The position numbers and the translations under genes are program-made. The notes below the pieces were generated by a model. That model worked only from the letters and a program-made list of their open reading frames with translations. It did no database searches and had not been told where the DNA came from. DNA of 49,098 nt from Arcicella rigui (lineage in GTDB: Bacteria > Bacteroidota > Bacteroidia > Cytophagales > Spirosomataceae): assembly GCF_034929435.1 (NCBI RefSeq), contig NZ_JAYFUM010000002.1:1-49098 (forward strand). Reading direction: 5' to 3'. Positions 8,262 to 16,224 of the stretch are shown here, one piece after another; the first letter of the stretch is position 1; every line of letters begins with the position of its first letter.

Positions 8262-8846
8262 ATGTTCGGAACAGTTAGTGAAACAAAAAAAAATCTGTTG
8301 GCAGAAGTAAATCTTCCAGCGGCTTTTGAAAGTATATTCCTCGACCGTCTAAATGCTCTTGACCATCGTTATATCAAAGACCTTAAAATCAATGTTTCAA
8401 ATGCTTTGAAAGCTCAGACTTTGAAAGAAAAAGAGGCAGTTTTATTGGCTTTGTCGGTGGCTATCAACGAGAAATCGACTACTTTAATTTCGTCTTTAGA
8501 AGAATTAGCAAAAAGCAAAGGAGCAGAAGAAAAAGAACTTTTAGAAGTAGCTGCTTGCGTTTCTTTAATGAATGCCAACAATGTATTGTATCGTTTCCGT
8601 CACTTTATGGACAAAGAAACTTACAATAATATTCCAGCAGGTGTTAGAATGTCGATTATGATGAACCCTGTTTTAGGAAAAGAATTTTTTGAATTATTGA
8701 GCTTGGTAATTTCTGCGATTAATGGTTGCGAAATGTGTGTTACTTCACACGAAGCATCTGTAAAATCTCATGGAGCAAGCGAACAGCGTATATTTGATGC
8801 CGTTCGATTAGGAGCTGTTATCAAAAGCTTTATTACTTTATTGTAA
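8262..8846 (+). CDS. ahpD: AhpD-like alkylhydroperoxidase (carboxymuconolactone decarboxylase family)
   Basis: A 194-residue helical protein that should reduce the disulfide of AhpC. The active site matches the AhpD proton relay: E144, eleven residues, C156-E-M-C159, then H163 (NGCEMCVTSHE). The middle histidine found between the cysteines in M. tuberculosis AhpD is a methionine here. The gene follows ahpC on the same strand and ends before a terminator, so the two form an oxyR-linked pair. A run of nine A residues (8285-8293) lies in codons 8-11. No dihydrolipoamide partners (Lpd, SucB) are in the window. Confidence 0.9.
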   Translation: MFGTVSETKKNLLAEVNLPAAFESIFLDRLNALDHRYIKDLKINVSNALKAQTLKEKEAVLLALSVAINEKSTTLISSLEELAKSKGAEEKELLEVAACVSLMNANNVLYRFRHFMDKETYNNIPAGVRMSIMMNPVLGKEFFELLSLVISAINGCEMCVTSHEASVKSHGASEQRIFDAVRLGAVIKSFITLL

Positions 8847-8878
8847 GATTTACAAGACATAAAAACTACCGCAGAACG

Positions 8879-8912
8879 AGAGTCGAACGAAAGTTTGGCT
8901 CTTTGTTTTTTT
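8879..8912 (+). terminator. Rho-independent terminator after ahpD
   Basis: A 10-bp stem (8879-8888 with 8893-8902, two G-U pairs) is closed by a GAAA tetraloop and followed by TTGTTTTTTT. The T-run ends at the stop codon of the convergent gene at 8911. Confidence 0.75.
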
Positions 8913-9939
8913 AGTTCTTTTTAGAATTAATGAGCTGATTCACAATGCCTAACCATAAATCTCTTCCTTCACAATTCCAATGTGTATCACTTTTTAAATA
9001 ATACTTTTCAGGATATTGCTTGAAAAGCTGATAAGCATCAATCACAGGAATGTTAAGTTTTGGGTTTGTCTGAATTCTTTCAATTAAATGGTTATAATTT
9101 CCCAAATCTGGCGATTGCAAACTTACTTTATTCGGAATTATCGAAAGATATACTTCATCAAAACCAGCCTTTAAATACTTTTCTCTACTGTTGTTTGCGT
9201 GCGTCACAAAAGTATCAATCTGAGCCTCCGTAACTGGAAAAAACGAAGAGCGACCATGAGTACTATCGGCTTCTTCAAAATAAAATAAATGTTTTTGGTT
9301 TTTTGAAAGAATAACTTTTGGTTCAATTCTGTTGAAAATGGCTAAATTCATTTTGGCTTTCAACTCACGAAACCACAAGAAAAAATCGTAGTTAAACAAT
9401 GTATGTTCTAAACGTTCTTCTGTTCCTGCGGGGAATGCAATGCTTTTTATTTTATCCCATTTTTGCGTTAAGTTTTGTCTGAAAGTAAAGTGCTGAGGTG
9501 TTTCGTTTTCTACCAAAGCTTCTGTCTGAAAATTATTGGCATCTTGCGAAAGATGTTCTTTGGTGGCTCTTTCTACCGATTCTAAAATTAAAATATTCTT
9601 TTTTGTACTGTCCAATTGAATGTGCTTGAGATTCGCCCAATGCACATACTGATATTTTTCAGCCTGAAAATCGCTTTCATTTACTCTTTGTTCTTCGGTA
9701 AAACTGTCGCCAATGATGTACAAATGAACGGGTAATTTTGGACTTTGTGATGAAGCGTTTTTGTGACAATCAATGGCTTTTTCTTTGAATTGTGGTAAAT
9801 AGGAAAGTCTGTATAAATCGCCATTACGGTAATCGTCAGGAAATAATTTTGTGCTTGAATAAATGGCAGGAAAGTAGGCTTGCAGCCACAAAAAAATGGC
9901 TAACAAGAGTACAGAATATTTTAAAACACTTTTTAACAT
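8911..9939 (-). CDS. SGNH-hydrolase-like membrane-anchored protein, likely O-acetylation partner of MBOAT
   Basis: A 342-residue protein with one N-terminal hydrophobic segment and a periplasmic SGNH-like domain. The start at 9939 (MLKSVLKYS) is preferred; the longer frame reads through an intergenic repeat. The serine block is IIGDSF (GDSF at 77-80) and the Asp/His block is SDTHW (D318, H320) near the C-terminus. Its neighbour upstream in transcription order is an AlgI-type MBOAT, and such pairs transfer acetyl groups to exopolysaccharides. The motif order (GDS first, DxH last) is that of ordinary SGNH hydrolases, unlike AlgJ/AlgX, where DxH precedes Ser. Esterase activity is an alternative. 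Confidence 0.78.
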   Translation of the reverse strand: MLKSVLKYSVLLLAIFLWLQAYFPAIYSSTKLFPDDYRNGDLYRLSYLPQFKEKAIDCHKNASSQSPKLPVHLYIIGDSFTEEQRVNESDFQAEKYQYVHWANLKHIQLDSTKKNILILESVERATKEHLSQDANNFQTEALVENETPQHFTFRQNLTQKWDKIKSIAFPAGTEERLEHTLFNYDFFLWFRELKAKMNLAIFNRIEPKVILSKNQKHLFYFEEADSTHGRSSFFPVTEAQIDTFVTHANNSREKYLKAGFDEVYLSIIPNKVSLQSPDLGNYNHLIERIQTNPKLNIPVIDAYQLFKQYPEKYYLKSDTHWNCEGRDLWLGIVNQLINSKKN

Positions 9940-9954
9940 AAGAAATTTTTTGAA

Positions 9955-10090
9955 TTCGGATATGTGATTTCGGATTTCGGATTTCTGCTTTTGGACATCG
10001 GATTTCGGATGATATTTTTCTAAAATCAGATGTCCCAAATCCCAAATCTGACATCCCAAATCCGAAATCCGATGTCCGACATCCGAAAGC
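9955..10090. repeat. ATCCGAAATCC-type word repeat with an 18-bp inverted repeat
   Basis: The gap between the MBOAT and SGNH genes is filled with variants of GATTTCGG and its complement CCGAAATC. 9993-10010 and 10060-10077 are exact inverse copies (18 bp). The inner 49 bp contains further degenerate copies (CCCAAATC). A related word run sits at 42722-42746, downstream of the second MBOAT gene's neighbour. The sequence accounts for the spurious N-terminal extension of the SGNH frame. Confidence 0.7.
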
Positions 10091-10094
10091 TTTT

Positions 10095-11498
10095 CTAAAA
10101 TTGAAAATAAATAAAATTATTGGTGTTGAAAACGCCAAAGAAGTAAACCAAAATCATTATCAGCGAAATCATTCCGTAAAATTTTATGGTATTTTGGGTT
10201 GAAATATAAAAGTACTTGATTTCCTTCCAAAGCAATAAACCAATTAATCCAAGCGAAAAAGCCATTTCTACGCCATTTAAAGGCGTTTGAAGGTTGTCGA
10301 TAGGAGAGAAGAGTAACATTTTTTTGATAATCAAAAAAGCATCATGTGTGTCTTTTGCTCTGAAAAATACCCAAGCGAACATCACAAGTATAAAGGTTGA
10401 AACAAGATTTAAGGCTTTGCCAAAAGTGTTTTCGGGCAAAGACATTTTCGGAAAATACTTGTTTCGGACAGCCGCCACGATTAAATAAAAACCATGCAAA
10501 GAACCCCAAATAACAAAGGTCCACTGAGCTCCATGCCATAAACCACTCACCATAAAAACAATAAATTGGTTGAGGTATCTTCGCCATTCAGCTACACGAT
10601 TTCCACCCAGAGGAATGTACAAATAATCTCTGAACCAAGTTGAAAGTGAAATATGCCAGCGTCTCCAAAATTCTGAAATGGAAGTAGAAAAATATGGACT
10701 TTTAAAGTTTTCCATCAATTCAAAGCCCATTACTCTGGCAGAACCCAAAGCAATTTCTGAATATCCCGAAAAGTCACAGTAAATCTGAAAAGTATAGAAA
10801 AAAGTAGCGACTAACAGCGAAAGTCCATTCTTTTCGTTTGGGTCTTTATAAGCATAATCTACAACCATCGCCAGTCGGTCGGCAATGACCACTTTTTTGA
10901 ATAAACCCCAAGCCATCATCATCAAGCCACTTTTTACTTTTTCCCAATCATACTGATGTGTTTCATGGAATTGATGCAATACATTTTGTGGTCTCTCGAT
11001 TGGCCCAGCGACCAATTGCGGATAAAACATCACGTAAAGGGCATAAATTCCAAAATGTCTTTCAGCTTTTTGGTTGCCACGATATACTTCAATCGTATAA
11101 CTCATGGCTTGAAAAGTATGAAACGATAAACCAATGGGCAATAAGATTTTTAGATAAGGGGCAGGGTTATGAATGTGAAACATCCATAATAAATGCGTAA
11201 GATTTGTATTGAAAAAATTATAATATTTAAACAAAGCCAAAATCCCAATATTAGAAATCAAACTGACGATGAGTATGAGTTTTTTATTTGGCCCATGCGT
11301 TTTTTCAAGATAAATCCCTGCGATGTAGTCAATGATGATGGTGAGTAATAGGATTAAAATATAAATTGGCATGAAAACCATGTAGAAATAACAGCTTGCC
11401 AATAATAATAAACGCCAACGACCACTCCAACCCAAAGACCAATAGCCAAGCGTGACGATGATAAAGAAAATTAAAAAATGAATGGAATTAAAAATCAT
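10095..11498 (-). CDS. MBOAT-family O-acyltransferase (AlgI-like)
   Basis: A 467-residue polytopic membrane acyltransferase that moves acyl (usually acetyl) groups across the membrane for glycan modification. The AlgI-type signatures are clear: YCDFSGYSEIA, SEFWRRWHISLSTWFRDYLY and SGLWHGAQW. The catalytic H322 has the same residue number as the essential histidine of Pseudomonas AlgI. Its start lies 1 bp from the stop of the 880-residue protein, implying translational coupling. The SGNH-like gene follows after a repeat-filled gap. A close paralogue is at 42839-44314, with no gaps needed to align the two over the first 322 residues. Confidence 0.93.
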   Translation of the reverse strand: MIFNSIHFLIFFIIVTLGYWSLGWSGRWRLLLLASCYFYMVFMPIYILILLLTIIIDYIAGIYLEKTHGPNKKLILIVSLISNIGILALFKYYNFFNTNLTHLLWMFHIHNPAPYLKILLPIGLSFHTFQAMSYTIEVYRGNQKAERHFGIYALYVMFYPQLVAGPIERPQNVLHQFHETHQYDWEKVKSGLMMMAWGLFKKVVIADRLAMVVDYAYKDPNEKNGLSLLVATFFYTFQIYCDFSGYSEIALGSARVMGFELMENFKSPYFSTSISEFWRRWHISLSTWFRDYLYIPLGGNRVAEWRRYLNQFIVFMVSGLWHGAQWTFVIWGSLHGFYLIVAAVRNKYFPKMSLPENTFGKALNLVSTFILVMFAWVFFRAKDTHDAFLIIKKMLLFSPIDNLQTPLNGVEMAFSLGLIGLLLWKEIKYFYISTQNTIKFYGMISLIMILVYFFGVFNTNNFIYFQF

Positions 11499-11499
11499 A

Positions 11500-14142
11500 T
11501 TAACGAAGTTTCACCGACCAAGTTTCCAACGCAGTAGGTGTTGTGATGTTCATAATTAATTTTTGATAAGATTCAGAATACGTAATTACTGGAAGATGAA
11601 TAGATTCTATGGCTTTACCACCGATGTATTCGCCTTTCTCATCAAAAAAACGATAATTTGTATAAGCATTTGTAAGAGCGAAGAATTTCCCACCAATACC
11701 CAAATTGTAATATTTCAAACGTTTTACGCCAAAAGTAGCTTCTTTGATGGTAAACATTTCCTTTTCAGTTTTGTCTATTACCACCACATTTTTGCCGTCG
11801 CTTCGCATAATTACCCAATCGCTATTGCGTTCGTCGGGACAAAGAAAAAATTTAGTTTCGCTATCCGGACGAAGTAATTGTCTTTTTTCAATGATTTTTC
11901 CCGAAATCCCAATTTTGAAAAGTTCTCCATTTTCACTTAAAACGTTAATGGCAATTTGATTGCCCGAACCTTCAAGAAAAGCTGGACTATTAATATTGCG
12001 ATTCAGTGAAACAGGGAAACCTTCGGCAGTTTTGCCTTTGGCATTTTGCAAGGTTAATTTCCCTTTTTTATCCAAAAGTACTGCATACTCTGTTCCTTTC
12101 AGAATGACCGTAGAAAGTGGCGTAATGTACTGATTTGAAGTATTGTCTTTAAAGCCTGCTTTGAGCGTTTCTGAAGATTTACTAATTTTAAAACTTTCAC
12201 CGTTTTCGGCAAAAAGCGTTAGATTTTCGTTGGCATCGCCTTCTTCATTGAAAATCAAAAAGTCTTTCAATCGCAAACTTTTTGGATTCTGGATTTCGGT
12301 AATCTCAAAAGTATTTTGAATTCTGCTGAGTATGTAAGCCTTATTTGTCGTCACAACCAAGTATTGTGTTTGGTTGCTTGGTAAAAATTTCACAGTTTTT
12401 ACATTGCCAATCAGTTTTCCTGAAAGTTCATGCTTCCAAACACTTTTGTTATCAACAATAAAATGGAGTACTTTATCATCACTTTGGGCAAAAATCTCCT
12501 GCTTGTTATGATTATTCAAATAGCTTGGTTTGGCTGCACTGATTAAAGGAATACTTGTTAATTTCAACCATTTATTAGTGTATTTAAGAGGTGCTTGCGA
12601 CAATGATAAATTCTTTATTAAATACAATTTGCTTTCATTGGGCATTACCTGATAAATACTTGCTTCTACTTGGTTGATGGCATTTTCTTCTTTTGTGATT
12701 TTATTCACCCAATTATTGATAAAAGACTTTTTTAAGCCCGTTAAAGCTCTGTTAGTTTCGGCAATTAGCGTCAAATTAGCGGGGCTTGTCTGCTTAACAA
12801 TCGCTTGATTTTTACTTGAGTTACTCCAAACATCACCTTTACTGAGCGTCACCAAATAGCTTTGCATGGCAGTCAGACTATTCGTCAAAATCAAGTGATT
12901 TTTATATTCTGTAAAGTAACACTCATCAAAACCTGCAAAACCTTCGCCAAATGCCATACTTGGGAATTCACGAATTCCTAATGAATGAATGGTATAAGCT
13001 CCAAAGGAAAGGCTAAAAACATTGGCAGCTCTTTTTTTGGCAACTTCCTTGGCGATTTCTTCTAAAGGATAATACAGTTGTTGATTTTTGAGAATGAGTA
13101 CTTTTCCTGCAAAAGTGGCGTTGCCTTCATCAAAACCAGCCAGAATGATTTCGTCTTGTAATTTTTGATAAATTTTTGAAAAATCTACTTTAAATTCATC
13201 AATCACCGTATTGCGTAAATCATTCAAGTGTTCGCTTTTTTTGATGTATTTTTCAACACCTTCTTCAAAAAGTTTATTATCAGAAACCGCAAAGTGTAAT
13301 ACAAAAGCAGAAGTGTTTGGAATCAGATTCAAACTGCTGATTTTGGCAGGTACTTGTCCTAAAAAAAGCTTTGATGAAAATGCTTCGCCTTTGGCTTCTA
13401 AAGTAGTTTTGGTAGTTACAAAATCAGTGAATTGTTCAGAAAGTAAATGCACAAACTGACTGGCAGGCGAGTTTTTTTCTAAAGAAATAGTGTTGATAAA
13501 TTTGGCAATAGCTTGTCTGTTGAGATAAGTAGCGTTAAAAACACCCTCGCTGTGATTATTGATTTTGCCCGTAAGTCCTTTTATCCAAGTATTTCCACGG
13601 GGAAGAATTGCTTCTTCCAATATCAAACTTGAAGAGCTGAAAATCAGGAAATTATCTTGAATAATAAATGAAAAAACAGATTTTGCAGAAGCGTCTATCA
13701 CTTCTGCAATTTTGTAGCCTTGTGTGGTATGATAAATAATTCTGTTGCCAGAAATATTATTTTTTAGCGTTTCGAATTTATCTAACAAAGACTGGTCGTC
13801 GCTGTTTAGCGGAAGGTAATTTACAAAATTCAAATCATCTTTGGCTTCGGCAATGAGGGCAAAATAGAGGGTTTTATGAGCTAATATTTTTTTGATTTCA
13901 GCATCATTTAGACCGATTTTTTTCAAAACCAAAAACTGATTCCCTACTCTGGAAAGTAAAGGAATATGCGAAATGACGGGCGTTTTTGGATAATTGCTAA
14001 ACTCATTGCTTTCTAACAACAAAAGTGTATTGTCAGGTACAAATCTGGTAAGAACACTACTATAAAGGCTTTTCTTTTGGTAGAAAAGATAAGCGACGAT
14101 TCCTATGACGGCAATAGCAAGGAAAAGTAGTGTTTTTTTCAT
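11500..14142 (-). CDS. 880-residue membrane-anchored protein of unknown function
   Basis: I do not recognise a named family with confidence. A single N-terminal hydrophobic segment (about 3-20) precedes a large, apparently periplasmic body. The first half (about 30-500) resembles DUF3352-like proteins in style (FVPDNTLLLLESN near the start). The second half (about 530-880) has short repeated beta-strand-like units (for example YAVLLDKKGKLTLQNAKGK), suggesting a beta-propeller. It ends 1 bp before the MBOAT start and follows glf by 32 bp, so it probably serves the same glycan, perhaps as a scaffold or export factor. That role is inferred from position only. Confidence 0.6.
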   Translation of the reverse strand: MKKTLLFLAIAVIGIVAYLFYQKKSLYSSVLTRFVPDNTLLLLESNEFSNYPKTPVISHIPLLSRVGNQFLVLKKIGLNDAEIKKILAHKTLYFALIAEAKDDLNFVNYLPLNSDDQSLLDKFETLKNNISGNRIIYHTTQGYKIAEVIDASAKSVFSFIIQDNFLIFSSSSLILEEAILPRGNTWIKGLTGKINNHSEGVFNATYLNRQAIAKFINTISLEKNSPASQFVHLLSEQFTDFVTTKTTLEAKGEAFSSKLFLGQVPAKISSLNLIPNTSAFVLHFAVSDNKLFEEGVEKYIKKSEHLNDLRNTVIDEFKVDFSKIYQKLQDEIILAGFDEGNATFAGKVLILKNQQLYYPLEEIAKEVAKKRAANVFSLSFGAYTIHSLGIREFPSMAFGEGFAGFDECYFTEYKNHLILTNSLTAMQSYLVTLSKGDVWSNSSKNQAIVKQTSPANLTLIAETNRALTGLKKSFINNWVNKITKEENAINQVEASIYQVMPNESKLYLIKNLSLSQAPLKYTNKWLKLTSIPLISAAKPSYLNNHNKQEIFAQSDDKVLHFIVDNKSVWKHELSGKLIGNVKTVKFLPSNQTQYLVVTTNKAYILSRIQNTFEITEIQNPKSLRLKDFLIFNEEGDANENLTLFAENGESFKISKSSETLKAGFKDNTSNQYITPLSTVILKGTEYAVLLDKKGKLTLQNAKGKTAEGFPVSLNRNINSPAFLEGSGNQIAINVLSENGELFKIGISGKIIEKRQLLRPDSETKFFLCPDERNSDWVIMRSDGKNVVVIDKTEKEMFTIKEATFGVKRLKYYNLGIGGKFFALTNAYTNYRFFDEKGEYIGGKAIESIHLPVITYSESYQKLIMNITTPTALETWSVKLR

Positions 14143-14174
14143 GATAGATGATTTAGATTTCTAAGCTATTTGAA

Positions 14175-15281
14175 TCATTCTCCCAATACATTTTTTACTC
14201 TTACCAACGCAGAAGCAACTACTTGGTGCATATCATAATATTTGTATTCAGCCAAACGTCCTCCAAAAATAACATTCTTTTCCTCAAGTGAAAGTGTTCG
14301 ATAGCGTTTGAACATTTCAGTATTTTTATCGTCGTTGATTGGATAATAAGCCTCCATTCCCGAAGTCCACTCGCAAGGAAATTCTTTGGTTACTACTGTT
14401 TTAGCTTGTTTCCCAAATTCAAAATGCTTGTGTTCGATAATGCGAGTATGCGGAATATCCGCTTCGGTATAATTCACAACGGCGTTTCCTTGATAATTCT
14501 CTTGGTCGAGTACTTGGTTTTCAAAACGTAAACTTCTGTATTCTAATTTTCCAAAACAGTAATCATAAAACTCGTCGATATGTCCTGTAAAAACGATTTT
14601 CTCAGCAATTTCTGTAAACTCCGCTTTGTTTTTGAAAAAATCTACGGAAGTTCTTACTTCAACACCAGCCAAAAGTCCTTCCACTAACTTATTGTAGCCA
14701 CCGATAGGAATTCCTTGATACTTATCGTTGAAATAATTGTTATCGTAGGTAAAACGCAAAGGCAAACGTTTGATAATAAAAGCTGGAAGTTCTGTGGCTT
14801 TTCTGCCCCATTGTTTTTCGGTATAGCCTTTAATCAACTTTTCGTAAATGTCAGTTCCAACCAAAGAAATTGCTTGTTCTTCCAAATTTTGCGGTTCGCT
14901 AATGCCCGAAGCTGCTACTTGTTCTCTGATTTTTTCTTGGGCTTCCTGTGGCGTTTTTACTTTCCAAAGCTGATAGAAAGTATTCATGTTGAAAGGCAAA
15001 TTGTACAATTCGCCTTTGAAATTAGCTAAAGGTGAATTGGTATATCTGTTAAATTCAACAAATGAATTTACATAATCCCAAATATCTTTATCGTTGGTGT
15101 GAAAAATATGAGCTCCGTATTTATGGACATTGATGCCTTCGATTTCTTCACAATACACATTTCCGCCTAAGTGCGGACGTTTGTCAATTACTAAGCATTT
15201 TTTCCCTTTTTTGGTAGCTTCGTGGGCAAAAACTGCCCCAAATAAACCTGCTCCAACGATTACAAAATCATATTGTTTCAT
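14175..15281 (-). CDS. glf: UDP-galactopyranose mutase
   Basis: A 368-residue flavoenzyme that converts UDP-galactopyranose to UDP-galactofuranose. The FAD-binding motif is VIVGAGLFGAVFA (7-19), followed by the family segments IDKRPHLGGN and KYGAHIFHT. Length matches the bacterial family (about 370-400). The start overlaps the stop of the GT2 gene by 4 bp (ATGA), so the two are translationally coupled. Its presence implies that the glycan made here contains galactofuranose. Confidence 0.95.
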   Translation of the reverse strand: MKQYDFVIVGAGLFGAVFAHEATKKGKKCLVIDKRPHLGGNVYCEEIEGINVHKYGAHIFHTNDKDIWDYVNSFVEFNRYTNSPLANFKGELYNLPFNMNTFYQLWKVKTPQEAQEKIREQVAASGISEPQNLEEQAISLVGTDIYEKLIKGYTEKQWGRKATELPAFIIKRLPLRFTYDNNYFNDKYQGIPIGGYNKLVEGLLAGVEVRTSVDFFKNKAEFTEIAEKIVFTGHIDEFYDYCFGKLEYRSLRFENQVLDQENYQGNAVVNYTEADIPHTRIIEHKHFEFGKQAKTVVTKEFPCEWTSGMEAYYPINDDKNTEMFKRYRTLSLEEKNVIFGGRLAEYKYYDMHQVVASALVRVKNVLGE

Positions 15282-16039
15282 ACTTGTACTGGCTGCTGTT
15301 TTTTCACATTTCTAATTTTTTCGTTCAAGGTCAATCTGAAATTGAGTAATTCCTTAAACGACTGCCAGCACACTTTTAAAAGTTTCATTTTTCTGATTGA
15401 AACTTCGCCAGTTGCTCTTTCTTTGTGTACAATCGGAATATTGAATAATTCTTCGCCTGCTTTTTTTGCCATGATTGCCAAGAAAATATTTGGAGCAAAT
15501 GGCACCGGATTGGGTAATTGAGCTAATAATTTTCTCAAGAAATTACCTTCAATCAAGCGGAAAGGAATATTTGAGTCCATGATAAAAGTACCATAAACGG
15601 CAAACATACTGTATCGTAAAATACGAGTAATAAGAAGGCGGAATGGGTCGTCGTGACGCACTTGGCGATAGCCCAAAATGAAAGAAGACTGATGGCGTTT
15701 TTCCCACAAAAGTTTTACGTCTTCTGGAATAAACTGGTCGTCTGAATCCGTTTGGAAAATATATTCAGCACCGATTTCAACGGCTTTTTTATATGCGTGA
15801 ACTACGGCATTGCCATGTCCACCATTTTTCTGATGTATAACAATGAGTTTTGGATAAAGAGGTTGAATATCGTCAAGGATTTTTCCTGTATTATCTTTTG
15901 AACCGTCGTTTACTACAATAAGTCGAGTTTCTTCAGAAGCAAATTCACTGTCTAAGAGGTCTGACCAGATTTTTACTACGTCTGCCATGCAATCTTGTTC
16001 ATTATAAGCTGGCATGACGATGGCTAATTTAATACTCAT
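15278..16039 (-). CDS. Family 2 glycosyltransferase
   Basis: A 253-residue GT-A-fold transferase. VMPAYNEQD starts the nucleotide-binding half, VNDGSKDN is at 43-50, and the metal-binding DSDDQF is at 98-103. It resembles dolichyl-phosphate-mannose-synthase-like proteins but has no C-terminal membrane anchors. Coupling to glf by a 4-bp overlap suggests that it works on the same glycan. Acceptor and donor cannot be read from sequence. Confidence 0.88.
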   Translation of the reverse strand: MSIKLAIVMPAYNEQDCMADVVKIWSDLLDSEFASEETRLIVVNDGSKDNTGKILDDIQPLYPKLIVIHQKNGGHGNAVVHAYKKAVEIGAEYIFQTDSDDQFIPEDVKLLWEKRHQSSFILGYRQVRHDDPFRLLITRILRYSMFAVYGTFIMDSNIPFRLIEGNFLRKLLAQLPNPVPFAPNIFLAIMAKKAGEELFNIPIVHKERATGEVSIRKMKLLKVCWQSFKELLNFRLTLNEKIRNVKKQQPVQV

Positions 16040-16136
16040 TCTTGATGTTGGTAAGGCTGCTATGAGAATACATAGGAAAACTGGAAATTCGACTTAAAAT
16101 ATTCATATTTTTAGAGATTACGCAGTTTCTGATTTA

Positions 16137-16144
16137 CAAAATTA
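16137..16144 (-). promoter_or_regulatory. Candidate -7 box upstream of the GT2-glf unit
   Basis: Read on the minus strand this is TAATTTTG, a perfect match to TAnnTTTG, about 98 bp upstream of the GT2 start within a 185-bp gap. A TTTG lies 14 bp further upstream (16159-16162), somewhat closer than the usual 17-23 bp. An internal promoter for GT2-glf and the genes downstream is possible. Confidence 0.3.
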
Positions 16145-16224
16145 TTGAAACATTGGCACAAAACCCATTTTTCAAAGAATACTTTGCTTCAATCTACGAT
16201 TCTAAGTCACAAATTATTGTTTAC

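Noticed and set aside
9940..10138. Open frames over the CCGAAATC repeat, including the N-terminal extension of the SGNH gene
   Set aside because: The translated words (repeated RTSDFGF-like units) come from the DNA repeat; the true start at 9939 leads directly into a membrane segment.
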